A stretch of DNA of 64,000 bases from NCBI RefSeq assembly GCF_021049245.1, contig NZ_CP088020.1:1184001-1248000 (forward strand), in the 5' to 3' direction. Shown piece after piece: positions 48,784 to 56,862 of the stretch. This stretch comes from Radiobacillus kanasensis. Lineage in GTDB: Bacteria; Bacillota; Bacilli; Bacillales; Amphibacillaceae. The notes under the pieces were generated by a model, which worked only from the letters and a program-made list of their open reading frames with translations, searched no databases and was not told where the DNA came from. How positions within the stretch are numbered: the first letter of the stretch is position 1; every line of letters begins with the position of its first letter. The translations under genes and the position numbers were made by a program.

Positions 48784-50154
48784 ATGGAACATCTAGATGC
48801 GCAAGAAAGAGAACAACATTGGGACAAAATTCAAGAGGCTCTATTCAACAAACAAATTGGAGATTTTCGTGCAGAATTTCTAGAGTTACATCCGTATGAT
48901 CAAGCTAAAATTTTTGAAGAACAATCCGAAGAAGTCCGAATGTTAATATATAGCTATTTGTCACCAGAAGAAATGGCAGACGTTATGGAAAATATCGACT
49001 ACGAGGATGTGGAAGAGTTTTTCACGGAAATGGATCCTCGCTATGCTTCTAGTGTATTAGCGGAAATGTCTACAGATGACTCCGTTGATATTTTAAATGA
49101 ATTAGATAAGGATAAAGTAGCTAGTTTTCTAACGATTATGGATAAAGAAGCGGCGCAAGAAATCAAAGAGTTGCTTCACTATGAAGAAAAAACGGCCGGA
49201 AGTCTCATGACAAACGAGTATGTCGTCATTCATGCTGGTCAAACGGTAAAAGAAGCGATGCGACATCTTCGGAAGGAAGCTCCAGAAGCGGAGACGATTT
49301 ACTATACGTATGTCGTGGACGATCAAAAGAGGTTAGTCGGGGTTATTTCCTTAAGAGACTTGATTATTGCAGAAGGGGATTGGCTCGTTTCGGATGTGAT
49401 GAGTGACCGGGTCGTGTCTGTTTCGGTTGGGCAAGACCAGGAAGAAGTGGCACACATGATGCGAGACTATGATTTCTTAGCATTGCCGGTTGTAGATTTT
49501 CAAAATCATTTATTAGGGATTATCACAGTCGACGACGTGATGGACGTTATGGAGGAAGAGGCGAATGATGACTATTCCAAGCTTGCCGGTGTCTCGGATA
49601 CGGAACGTTCGGACCAGAGCGCTCTTTCCGCAGCTAGCAAAAGGTTGCCATGGCTTATTATATTACTCTTTTTGGGGATGTTTACGGCAAGTTTGATTGG
49701 GCGCTTTGAGGATGCCCTCAACAAAGTAGCCATCCTTGCTATTTTTATACCATTAATAGCGGGTATGGCTGGGAATACCGGAACACAGTCCTTAGCGGTT
49801 GCGGTCCGTGGGATTGCAACAGGAGAAATTGAAAAGCTAGGCAAATCGAAAATTGTAGTTCGCGAAGCCATTACAGGATTGATTACAGGTACGAGCTGTG
49901 GGATAGTTGTAACTGGTATCGTGTATGTATGGCAGGGGGATTTCTTTTTAGGATTGCTTGTTGGAATTTCCATCATGACTACTTTAATCATCGCAACAAT
50001 CGCGGGATCCATGATTCCGTTGTTGATGCACCGCTTTAAAATCGATCCGGCTGTTGCATCCGGTCCATTTATTACAACGATCAATGATATTATTTCGATT
50101 CTTGTTTATTTTGGCTTGGCTACAATGTTTATGGACTTATTATTAAATAAATAG
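48784..50154 (+). CDS. mgtE: Magnesium transporter MgtE
   Basis: 456 residues from ATG 48784, seven bases after aaggaggtaa; the longer frame begins in leader sequence. Domain order: MgtE N domain (about 20-125), two CBS domains (about 130-255), a connecting helix, then five membrane helices containing the pore motif PLIAGMAGNTGTQSLAVAVR. The CBS and N domains sense cytosolic magnesium and gate the channel. Confidence 0.95.
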   Translation: MEHLDAQEREQHWDKIQEALFNKQIGDFRAEFLELHPYDQAKIFEEQSEEVRMLIYSYLSPEEMADVMENIDYEDVEEFFTEMDPRYASSVLAEMSTDDSVDILNELDKDKVASFLTIMDKEAAQEIKELLHYEEKTAGSLMTNEYVVIHAGQTVKEAMRHLRKEAPEAETIYYTYVVDDQKRLVGVISLRDLIIAEGDWLVSDVMSDRVVSVSVGQDQEEVAHMMRDYDFLALPVVDFQNHLLGIITVDDVMDVMEEEANDDYSKLAGVSDTERSDQSALSAASKRLPWLIILLFLGMFTASLIGRFEDALNKVAILAIFIPLIAGMAGNTGTQSLAVAVRGIATGEIEKLGKSKIVVREAITGLITGTSCGIVVTGIVYVWQGDFFLGLLVGISIMTTLIIATIAGSMIPLLMHRFKIDPAVASGPFITTINDIISILVYFGLATMFMDLLLNK

Positions 50155-50159
50155 TATGG

Positions 50160-50188
50160 AAGGTTCCTTGTTAGGAGCCTTTTTTAAT
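50160..50188 (+). terminator. Terminator of mgtE
   Basis: aaggttcc and ggagcctt pair around ttgtta, followed by T. The stretch 50189-50434 has no gene and contains the outer end of the IS110 element. Confidence 0.75.
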
Positions 50189-50434
50189 TTTCTGGGTAAT
50201 TCATTGAGTTTTACTAGTTAATCAGATAAAATAGTATCAGGTACTAATAACAAGGTATAAATTTTCAAATGATAAGATCATACCCTCAAGACCTGCGGTA
50301 ATATGTCAAGTCAAAATTAATTAAATATTTGATTATCAAGGTCCAAATTTATTAAAAAAGGCAACACGAAACTAGACCAGTAAAATATGTAAATTACTGG
50401 GAGTTTCGAAAAGGATTTAGAAGCTAGTTATGCT

Positions 50435-51664
50435 TCATTCATTCACGCTCCTTTTCGACGTGTAGACTTGGTGATTGCGTAGTAGCGCATCAACCAAACG
50501 TACTAATTTTCTTGCGGTTAAGACGAGTGCCCTTTTATGTTGGTGTTTTGGTACTTCTTTGTATTTCTTCGCGTAATACTCTTGGTACTCAGGAACTTGT
50601 CTTCTTACCGAGTTGGCGGCTTCAACAAGGTAATATCTAAGATACTGATTCCCATTACGAGATAGCGAAGTATCTTCAGCTGTAAAGCGTCCTGATTGAT
50701 TTTTACGCCAATAGAGGCCCGCGTATTTAGCAATCTTTGTCTCATCATCAAAGCGTTCAATTTGGCCAATTTCAGCAATAATGCCAGCAGAAAACACAGG
50801 TCCAATGCCAGGGATAGTTTCAAGTGTTTCGGTTAATCCAGCCATGATTCGTTTTATGGCTTTATCAATCTCTTTTATTTGTTTCTGAAGTGTGCGAATC
50901 ACTTCAATAGTGGTGCCAAGGATGAGATCAATAGAATCTTCAACAACCTTATCTAATCGATAGGAAGAACGGACAGCTTTTTGAATGGATCTCGCTACAC
51001 ATTCGGGATCTCCAAAACGATTTTTCCCTTTCTCTTGAAGGAATGCAGCTAGATCTTCCAATGGCATTTGTGACAGTTCTTCCAAGCTAAATTTCTCGAA
51101 AAAGAGTTCCATCATCGCATTACCAAAAACGGAAGAGTCCACTTCCTCTTGAAAGGTATTGCATTTGAAACTCAAGTGTTGGAGAAAGTGCTGCTTTTCT
51201 TTTGTCACTTGATGAACGAGTTGATATCTTGAGCGTGTAAGTTGTTGGAGCGCTATATATTGGCTCTCTTTAACAACAGACATATTGGCCCGGCCAAAGC
51301 GAAGATAATCGGCGATAACAAACGCATCAATCTCATCGGTTTTGTCCATATCGCTATAACTCTTCTTAAAGTTCTTTATCTGTTTGGGATTCATAACAAA
51401 AACTTGTGTACCAAGTGCCTTGAGTGACTCGTCATTATGAAAAAACATAGATGGATGAAAGCTATAAACCGACGTAGACTCAAGACCGATTTTGAGTGTA
51501 TCAACCTTTTGGCCTTTTACACACTCTAATATAGAATTTCGTAATTCTGTAGCACCTGGTAAATCATTGGATACGGTGAAGGTTCTGAGTTTGTCTCCTT
51601 CACCATTTAGTAAACAAACCTTGATATCAAAAGAACTAACATCTAATCCAGCAAATAATTTCAT
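50435..51664 (-). CDS. IS110-family recombinase/transposase
   Basis: 409 residues. N-terminal DEDD (RuvC-like) domain: FAGLDVSSFDIKVCLLNGEG, IGLESTSVYSF and DKTDEIDAFVIADYLR. C-terminal Tnp20 domain: LETIPGIGPVFSAGIIAEIG and DTSLSRNGNQYLRYYLVEAA, which holds the conserved Ser. Start ATG 51664 follows aggaggg. Full length and intact. IS110 recombinases use a bridge RNA from the element to choose donor and target DNA. Confidence 0.95.
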   Translation of the reverse strand: MKLFAGLDVSSFDIKVCLLNGEGDKLRTFTVSNDLPGATELRNSILECVKGQKVDTLKIGLESTSVYSFHPSMFFHNDESLKALGTQVFVMNPKQIKNFKKSYSDMDKTDEIDAFVIADYLRFGRANMSVVKESQYIALQQLTRSRYQLVHQVTKEKQHFLQHLSFKCNTFQEEVDSSVFGNAMMELFFEKFSLEELSQMPLEDLAAFLQEKGKNRFGDPECVARSIQKAVRSSYRLDKVVEDSIDLILGTTIEVIRTLQKQIKEIDKAIKRIMAGLTETLETIPGIGPVFSAGIIAEIGQIERFDDETKIAKYAGLYWRKNQSGRFTAEDTSLSRNGNQYLRYYLVEAANSVRRQVPEYQEYYAKKYKEVPKHQHKRALVLTARKLVRLVDALLRNHQVYTSKRSVNE

Positions 51665-51699
51665 GGGGGATACCCTCCTTTCAAATGAGAATCATTGGT

Positions 51700-51960
51700 A
51701 CTTGTTTCTTGGACGCCCTGAGATATCCCTAGTGTGAACGCCGATCAGCAACCTCGTGTATCAGTACTATCCTTGGTTCGAAAGCCGCCCTAGAGCTACT
51801 AACATCTAGGTTCGAATACCAAGGTGCACAGCCTGCGAGTAGGAAGTTCCGCACGTACACTGGGAAACAGTCTTGAAGTGTGGTCGAGCCACAGGAGGAG
51901 AAAGAATTGTCCCAAATGATCCTAAAACCATTATCTAGAAATATCTCAGGGTGTCCAAGA
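51700..51960 (-). ncRNA. Candidate IS110 bridge RNA region
   Basis: Located between the element end and the recombinase start, where IS110-group bridge RNAs lie. Strong secondary structure: a 19-bp inverted repeat (51708-51726 with 51941-51959, one mismatch) encloses the segment. A central hairpin at 51771-51824 has stems ccttgg/ccaagg, ttcgaa/ttcgaa and ccctaga-type ccctag/ctaggt blocks around a ten-base loop. Smaller stems lie at gtggtcgagccac (about 51880-51892). The limits of the transcript and the guide loops are inferred. Confidence 0.6.
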
Positions 51961-52045
51961 CTTTTTGACATAGAAAGCAGGGAAATTGTAAAGATTGAAG
52001 GCTCTTAATAGAGGGCCTAAACATAATATACGAGGAGGAAGACGA

Positions 52046-52822
52046 ATGAAATTTTCTTTAGAAGGTCGTACATATGTTGTAATGGGTGTTGCTAACAAAC
52101 GAAGTATTGCTTGGGGAATTGCCCGTTCTCTTCATGAAGCGGGAGCTCGTTTAATTTTCACCTATGCATCTGAACGTTTTGAAAAACCGGTTAGAGATTT
52201 AGTAGAAACGTTAGAAGGGCAGGATGCCTTATTCTATGAGTGTGATGTAACCGACGATTCAGCTGTTCAAAACACTTTCGATGCAATCAAAAAAGATGTA
52301 GGCGTCATTCACGGTTTGGCACACTGTATCGCATTTGCCGATAAAGAGGATCTAAAAGGTGAGTTTGTTGATACGAGCCGGGACGGGTTTTTATTATCAC
52401 AGAACATTAGCACTTACTCTTTAATCGCTGTAACTAGAGCTGCGCAGCCTCTCATGGCAGAAGGTGGCGGAATCGTAACTCTTACGTACCTTGGTGGAGA
52501 AAGAGTAGTGCAAAACTACAACGTAATGGGTGTGGCGAAAGCAGGCTTAGATGCGAGCATGAAATATTTAGCAAATGATCTTGGAAAACACAACATCCGT
52601 GTAAATGCTATTTCTGCTGGTCCGATCCGTACGCTTTCAGCAAAAGGGGTCGGAGACTTTAACAGCGTCCTCAAACAAATTGAAGAGAAAGCACCACTTC
52701 GTCGTACAGTGACACAAGAGGAAGTAGGAGATACAGCTTACTATTTATTGAGTGACCTCTCTCGTGGAGTGACTGGCGAAATCATCCACGTGGATTCAGG
52801 ATTTAACATTTTAGGACTATAG
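52046..52822 (+). CDS. fabI: Enoyl-ACP reductase (NADH) FabI
   Basis: 258 residues from ATG 52046 after ggagg; the longer frame starts in leader. Short-chain dehydrogenase fold with VMGVANKRSIAWGIA (cofactor loop of FabI) and the Tyr-x6-Lys active site in YNVMGVAKAGLDA. Last reduction step of fatty acid elongation and the triclosan target. The IS110 element ends about 80 bp upstream, and ttgaca at 51965-51970 is the nearest -35-like hexamer. Confidence 0.95.
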   Translation: MKFSLEGRTYVVMGVANKRSIAWGIARSLHEAGARLIFTYASERFEKPVRDLVETLEGQDALFYECDVTDDSAVQNTFDAIKKDVGVIHGLAHCIAFADKEDLKGEFVDTSRDGFLLSQNISTYSLIAVTRAAQPLMAEGGGIVTLTYLGGERVVQNYNVMGVAKAGLDASMKYLANDLGKHNIRVNAISAGPIRTLSAKGVGDFNSVLKQIEEKAPLRRTVTQEEVGDTAYYLLSDLSRGVTGEIIHVDSGFNILGL

Positions 52823-52833
52823 AAGTTAAAAAG

Positions 52834-52870
52834 AAACGAGTTTGGTACTGTAGCCAAGCTCGTTTTTTCT
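52834..52870 (+). terminator. Terminator of fabI
   Basis: acgagtttgg and ccaagctcgt pair around tactgtag, followed by six T. Confidence 0.85.
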
Positions 52871-52885
52871 TCGACTTTTTTTGAC

Positions 52886-52929
52886 ATAATTCAGGTGGTG
52901 CCTGGAACCACCTGAATTATCTTTTTTCC
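52886..52929. terminator. Second, perfectly palindromic hairpin after fabI
   Basis: ataattcaggtggt (52886-52899) and accacctgaattat (52907-52920) form a 14-bp perfect stem around gcctgga, with T runs on both sides. A related core, gtgcctgtcac, occurs at 54702-54712. Confidence 0.8.
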
Positions 52930-52938
52930 ATAGTAGGC

Positions 52939-52965
52939 ACATCTCCTATTGTATTTCATATACTG
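52939..52965 (+). promoter_or_regulatory. Candidate sigma-K promoter of cotO
   Basis: ac (52939-52940), 16 bases, then catatactg (52957-52965), one base from the sigma-K pattern AC-N16-CATANNNTA. It lies 38 bp before the cotO start. Confidence 0.6.
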
Positions 52966-53002
52966 ATGTGAAGAGTAAGTGTAAAGGGGAGATGACCAGG
53001 TC

Positions 53003-53497
53003 ATGAGTAAAAGATTCTCGCGTAAGCCTATGCTCTATATCCAGCAACCTGAATTAGGGAAACCTTCTGCTAAAATGCAGGTAAAGTATCGAACACCAAA
53101 ATCTAAAAAAGGCTCTGTAGATAAAAAAGGTTCTGGGAACAAAACAAAAAATGACGGTAGTCAAAATTTTACAAAAAAAAGATTGAAACAAGTGGTCTCC
53201 ATTCCGGTTGAGGAAGAATCGGAATCATCGTCTTCATCTGAGGTGGAGGAAGAGGCAAAGAGTCAGAGAAGAAAAAGGTTTAAGGAGTTGTCCATTAAAG
53301 AAAGAGTAGAGTATTTTATGGGACTTCCAGCCAACGTGCCGAAAATGAAGTGTCAGGTGAGCACAGCAGACAATTCCTATCGAGGGATTATAACTAATTA
53401 TAAGGATAACATCGTTTATATGAGAGCTACGAAAAGACCATTTCGATTAGAATTGGAATTGGAAGAAATTACAGATATTCAATTGTTAGGATTTTAA
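53003..53497 (+). CDS. cotO: Spore coat protein CotO
   Basis: 164 residues. Start MSKRFSRKPMLYIQQPELGK is the typical CotO opening, then a very basic, Ser/Glu-rich low-complexity middle, and a conserved C-terminus (LSIKERVEYFMGLPANVPKM and IITNYKDNIVYMRATKRPFR). CotO takes part in late coat morphogenesis and crust assembly. It follows fabI as in B. subtilis, behind a candidate sigma-K promoter. Confidence 0.88.
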   Translation: MSKRFSRKPMLYIQQPELGKPSAKMQVKYRTPKSKKGSVDKKGSGNKTKNDGSQNFTKKRLKQVVSIPVEEESESSSSSEVEEEAKSQRRKRFKELSIKERVEYFMGLPANVPKMKCQVSTADNSYRGIITNYKDNIVYMRATKRPFRLELELEEITDIQLLGF

Positions 53498-53726
53498 AAG
53501 AAAAGCGGTAGCATCCAATATTATGAATGACAGACTATATCCAATTCTCCAAAGGACAACGTCTGAATATCCTTCGTAAGGGCACGTATGGTCTGAGGCC
53601 TACAGGCGTAGGTTTCGCCTACGTTGCCCAACTGTTATCAATGGGACGAGTAATCGCAGCCCAGGGACAGATTCTTGTCTTGGTTAAAATACTACAAGTA
53701 ATTCAAACATAATTCTTATTCACAAG
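53498..53726. other. Gene-free stretch with hairpin between cotO and cotY/Z
   Basis: Contains ggcgtagg/cctacgtt-type stem (ggcgtaggtttcgcctacg, 53603-53621) in a GC-richer stretch (about 53560-53665). A 61-codon frame at 53527-53712 runs through it but has no ribosome binding site and no family resemblance, so I do not call a gene. Confidence 0.45.
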
Positions 53727-53727
53727 A

Positions 53728-53757
53728 AAAGGGTCTGAACCATCGGTTCAGACCCTC
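53728..53757. terminator. Terminator between cotO region and cotY/Z
   Basis: agggtctgaacc and ggttcagaccct pair around atc; a strong bidirectional stem. Confidence 0.8.
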
Positions 53758-53770
53758 TACATGTCATGAA

Positions 53771-54226
53771 TTAAAGTGCATCGATTGCTGGTAGGCAAGT
53801 GATGTGGCAGAAGCAGTTAGCATTTACAGTGATGCAAATACCAGTTGTTTCTAGGTTGCCAGTATATTGATCTACTGGACATTCTGGATTGTCATCAGGA
53901 TCGTTAGGGTCGCGTAGTAATTCTAGAGTTGCACAGCAATCTTCGTCTACTTCCTTAACACGGAAGAAGAAGCTTCCTTGGATGTCGCTAATTGCGCCAT
54001 AATCAGCACCGAACCCTTTGAAAGGTTCACCTTCTTTAGTGTAGAGAAGTACAGGAACAGTATCTAGTTCGTTTGCTATTGGTAATGTGTTATCACCAAG
54101 TAAGTCAGCGATGGATTGCTCACAGTTTACACAACCATTTTCAATAATATCGGATTGTGCATCAGCAATCTCTTTCAGGATATCACATACACAGTTACCT
54201 GTATTGAATTCTTTTCCGCATGACAT
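53771..54226 (-). CDS. CotY/CotZ-family spore crust protein
   Basis: 151 residues from ATG 54226; MSCGKEFNTGNCVCD mirrors the CotY start. Cys-rich: ENGCVNCEQSI, VDEDCCATLELL, NPECPVDQY and NANCFCHITCLPA. CotY and CotZ self-assemble into the disulfide-linked crust, the outermost spore layer. Only one member is present here, so CotY and CotZ cannot be told apart. A perfect sigma-K promoter lies upstream at 54272-54298. The longer frame upstream of this ATG is untranslated leader. Confidence 0.9.
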   Translation of the reverse strand: MSCGKEFNTGNCVCDILKEIADAQSDIIENGCVNCEQSIADLLGDNTLPIANELDTVPVLLYTKEGEPFKGFGADYGAISDIQGSFFFRVKEVDEDCCATLELLRDPNDPDDNPECPVDQYTGNLETTGICITVNANCFCHITCLPAIDAL

Positions 54227-54271
54227 AATCAACATTTCCCCTTTCATTGATTTTGACTTCTTAGTCTTTAA

Positions 54272-54298
54272 TAGAGTATGTATGTACGTCTTTGTTGT
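54272..54298 (-). promoter_or_regulatory. Sigma-K promoter of cotY/Z
   Basis: On the minus strand AC, 16 bases, then catactcta (54272-54280), a perfect fit to CATANNNTA with the correct spacing. Confidence 0.75.
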
Positions 54299-54373
54299 GT
54301 GGGCGTTCATCTTAATCTGAAAGAAAGATTCCATTCGTCTAGAAAATGAATCGAAAACAGGCGGATGTCCCTT

Positions 54374-54400
54374 ACCTTTATAGGGCATTTACATAGACTA
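54374..54400 (+). promoter_or_regulatory. Sigma-K promoter of the Pro-Arg/Ser-rich coat gene
   Basis: ac (54374-54375), 16 bases, then catagacta (54392-54400), a perfect fit to AC-N16-CATANNNTA, 39 bp before the start at 54439. Confidence 0.75.
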
Positions 54401-54438
54401 ATAGCGATCAAGCATTATGAAAAGGAGTGAACCTACCT

Positions 54439-54636
54439 ATGTCTGAACGGAAAAAAGTAATACATGTGAAAGATCTCGTGATTGAAGCAGAAAACGTCCG
54501 AATTGAACCACCACGTCCACGGCCTCGTCCAGTTCGTCCGTTTCCACCAAATCATCCAGGATTTAGAAGAGAAAGAGAAATTGAAGCTACAGAGGAAGAA
54601 TCCAGCAGCAGTAGCAGTAGCAAAGACGAAGAATAA
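54439..54636 (+). CDS. Small Pro-Arg and Ser-rich spore coat-type protein
   Basis: 65 residues from ATG 54439 after aaaggag. Begins MSERKKVIHVKDLVIEAENV, continues with PPRPRPRPVRPFPP and ends in an acidic poly-Ser tail. Placed divergently from cotY/Z with a perfect sigma-K promoter, so it is very likely made in the mother cell late in sporulation. I recall similar proteins next to cotZ in Bacillaceae but know no function. Confidence 0.72.
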   Translation: MSERKKVIHVKDLVIEAENVRIEPPRPRPRPVRPFPPNHPGFRREREIEATEEESSSSSSSKDEE

Positions 54637-54641
54637 TAACG

Positions 54642-54674
54642 AATGGACAGCATCCCAAGCTGTCCATTTTTTCA
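54642..54674 (+). terminator. Terminator of the small coat gene
   Basis: aatggacagc and gctgtccatt pair around atcccaa, followed by six T. Confidence 0.88.
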
Positions 54675-54781
54675 TTCGACACATTTCACTAAATTTCGGG
54701 TCGTGCCTGTCACTCGAATTAGGCATACTTTTCTGAAAAACGGGTATATATTAGTAAAAGTATATAGGGGAGGTTTCGATC

Positions 54782-55057
54782 ATGGGCTACTTGCTTCCAA
54801 TTCCAAACTATCAATATAGTGATTACCATACGAGAATTACGTCAAAAGGGACAGACCCGATTCATATTGGAAAAATATATAAGGCGAAGTTAGATCGAAA
54901 TCGTCCGTTCGAAGAGCAACTAGATGAACTAAGGGAAGAACCTGAAGAAATGGTAGCGAACCGTGAAAAAAGAAGGAGAACGTATTACCATGCACCGATG
55001 GAACAGCTCTATGCCGAGTTAACTGGTGTGGGGAAACATATAAATGAAAGAATATAA
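54782..55057 (+). CDS. Conserved hypothetical protein, 91 residues
   Basis: Start ATG after ggggaggtttcgatc. MGYLLPIPNYQYSDYHTRIT is followed by a charged helical part (LDELREEPEEMVANREKRRR) and LYAELTGVGKHINERI. The MGY-x-LP-x-x-x-YQ-Y opening occurs in several uncharacterised small Bacillaceae proteins by my recollection. It lies in the coat cluster, and a spore role is possible but not shown. Confidence 0.6.
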   Translation: MGYLLPIPNYQYSDYHTRITSKGTDPIHIGKIYKAKLDRNRPFEEQLDELREEPEEMVANREKRRRTYYHAPMEQLYAELTGVGKHINERI

Positions 55058-55175
55058 AGAGGGAAGTCATTTATAGGACAAGGAGAAGTTCCTTGCCCTT
55101 TTTACTTGTTCAAAACCGTAGCTTTTCGTTGTGCTATAATGATTCAAAAGTAAAACGACAAGAAGGAGTGGTCAA

Positions 55176-56081
55176 ATGGACATGCAGCAGCTACACGAAA
55201 ACTGTTATTGTTTTCATGGTCCAGTTAACATCGGGTATGTTCATCAGAAATCAGAGGGACTATTAATAGATGCGGGTATCGATAAATCAACGATGAAAAA
55301 GGTCATTCGGCAGCTGGAGGAAAAACAACTTCCAGTTACGCATTTATTCATAACCCATGCTCATGCCGATCATTATGGTGGTGCTGCCTACTTACAAGAG
55401 AAATATGAAGTGTTCACCATAGCTCCTGAGCTAGAAGAAGCGATCCTAAGAAATCCTATCCTAGAGCCCATTTATCTTTTTTCAGGCAATGACCCATTAC
55501 CTGAGCTTCGTAACAAATTCTTAGAAGGTTTACCTATTCGGATTGATAAAGTCATCAGAGAAGGGAACTATACGATTGGAAATTTCACTTTTCAGACATA
55601 CCTTCTTCCCGGCCATAGCTATGGCCAGTTAGCCATCCTAATCAATGAGATCCTGTATGCAGGAGACAGTTACTTTAGCGAAGAGCAACTACATAAACAT
55701 AAAATTCCATTTCTTACCGATGCGTTTCAATTACTAGAAAGCCTCCAAAAACTCAAGAAACTGGACTGCATCGGTGCTATTCCAGGTCACGGGATCTACG
55801 AAAAAGACTTTCACCACACAGTCCAACTCAATATGGATTACCATGAAGGGCTACTCGTTTGGTTGGAAAATCAAATCGCCAATGAAGCAAACGGAATGAG
55901 TCATGAACAAATTGTAAGTGAAATGTGCAGCGAGTATGAAATTCAAGCCAAGCAATTATCCCAATGGCTGTTATTCCGAACCGCCGTAACAGGCTATATC
56001 ACTGCTTTGATCCGTCAAGGAAAAATAACACATGAAATCCAAAACAACATATGGAAATTTATAACGAAAGAGAAGGCTTAA
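55176..56081 (+). CDS. Metallo-beta-lactamase-fold hydrolase
   Basis: 301 residues. Metal-binding motif THAHADHYGG (HxHxDH), then LLPGHSYGQ, YAGDSYF and AIPGHGIYEK supply the other His and Asp ligands. A C-terminal helical region (about 215-300) resembles the winged helix seen in glyoxalase II/LACTB2-like proteins. Cytoplasmic. The substrate, probably a thioester or lactone, is unknown. Its stop overlaps the convergent DUF421 gene by 4 bp. Confidence 0.85.
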   Translation: MDMQQLHENCYCFHGPVNIGYVHQKSEGLLIDAGIDKSTMKKVIRQLEEKQLPVTHLFITHAHADHYGGAAYLQEKYEVFTIAPELEEAILRNPILEPIYLFSGNDPLPELRNKFLEGLPIRIDKVIREGNYTIGNFTFQTYLLPGHSYGQLAILINEILYAGDSYFSEEQLHKHKIPFLTDAFQLLESLQKLKKLDCIGAIPGHGIYEKDFHHTVQLNMDYHEGLLVWLENQIANEANGMSHEQIVSEMCSEYEIQAKQLSQWLLFRTAVTGYITALIRQGKITHEIQNNIWKFITKEKA

Positions 56082-56830
56082 TATGGTTGCACATACAAGC
56101 CTTCTCCTGCTATAAATTCAGCAAAAAACACATCCTTGACCGAATTGTACTTTTGCTCTTTTAATTTTTTTTCCAGCCAATTGCGATCAAAGCCAGATTC
56201 CCTCACATTATCCCACAATACTTCTCCATCTGCTATTAGAATGATGGGGATGGATACTTTTTGTTCTGGCAAACTTAAATCTTGACGTGTTGGTGGTTGA
56301 TTGTTCGAGGCTTTTAAAATCGAGATGGACCCATCCGTTTCTAATACCGCGTACTCCACTTCTTGAATGGAAAATGCCCCTTTGGAACGCAACAGGTGCA
56401 TAAGTTGATTAATATCTAACTTACTTTTTTTCATGGACTTCTTACTTATTTTGCCTTGATGAATAATCAAGGTAGGCTTTCCTTCAAACAACTCCCGAGT
56501 TTTCTTGAATTTTTGAGTAGACCAATTAATGATATATAAGAGCCCACCCCACAAAAAAACTGCAAGGGCCATTTCTTTAAGTCCTGCTTTATCGTCAAAT
56601 AGAACATTCCCAACAAGCTCCCCAAAAATCATGGCTGAAATAAAGTCAAACGCAGTTAACTGGGTAATCTGTGTTTTACCTAGTAACTTTGTGATGATAA
56701 GTAACGCAAAAAAACCGAACAACGTCTCTATAATAATGGAACCTGGAGTAATAGGAATGCACCCCTTTATAACGAGATTTGTTCTTGCTTTATGGTATTT
56801 TGTCCTTTTTTCTGCAAAAGATACAATCAA
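56078..56830 (-). CDS. DUF421 membrane protein (YetF/YdfR/YcaP family)
   Basis: About 250 residues from TTG 56830, five bases after ggagg; start uncertain because the usual family N-terminus (the line IIIETLFGFFALLIITKLLG) begins about 35 residues later and the extra residues are not family-like. Membrane helices then a cytoplasmic DUF421 domain: GKTQITQLTAFDFISAMIFG, GELVGN, ELFEGKPTLIIHQGKI and EVEYAVLETDGSISIL. Related B. subtilis proteins affect spore survival and germinant access. The presumed ribosome binding site is inside the hairpin at 56832-56853. Confidence 0.8.
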   Translation of the reverse strand: MIVSFAEKRTKYHKARTNLVIKGCIPITPGSIIIETLFGFFALLIITKLLGKTQITQLTAFDFISAMIFGELVGNVLFDDKAGLKEMALAVFLWGGLLYIINWSTQKFKKTRELFEGKPTLIIHQGKISKKSMKKSKLDINQLMHLLRSKGAFSIQEVEYAVLETDGSISILKASNNQPPTRQDLSLPEQKVSIPIILIADGEVLWDNVRESGFDRNWLEKKLKEQKYNSVKDVFFAEFIAGEGLYVQPY

Positions 56831-56831
56831 A

Positions 56832-56853
56832 AAGTCCTCCAAAAGGGAGGACT
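56832..56853 (-). terminator. Hairpin ending yjcF and covering the DUF421 ribosome binding site
   Basis: On the minus strand aagtcctccc and ggaggactt pair around tttt and are followed by T. The right arm contains ggagg of the next gene. Confidence 0.7.
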
Positions 56854-56862
56854 TAAAAATCG

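Larger units (their letters stand above)
50435..51960 (-). mobile_element. IS110-family insertion sequence (minimum extent)
   Basis: One recombinase gene preceded by a structured non-coding segment of about 300 bp, the layout of IS110-group elements. The segment side ends near the 19-bp inverted repeat at 51941-51959, and the far end lies somewhere in 50190-50434. IS110 elements lack long terminal repeats and target duplications, so exact ends cannot be read from one copy. Confidence 0.8.

Noticed and set aside
51985-52045. FapR box before fabI
   Set aside because: ttgaaggctcttaat shares only the right half with the expected operator.
53527-53712. 61-codon frame between cotO and cotY/Z
   Set aside because: No ribosome binding site, no recognisable family, and it runs through a GC-rich hairpin region.
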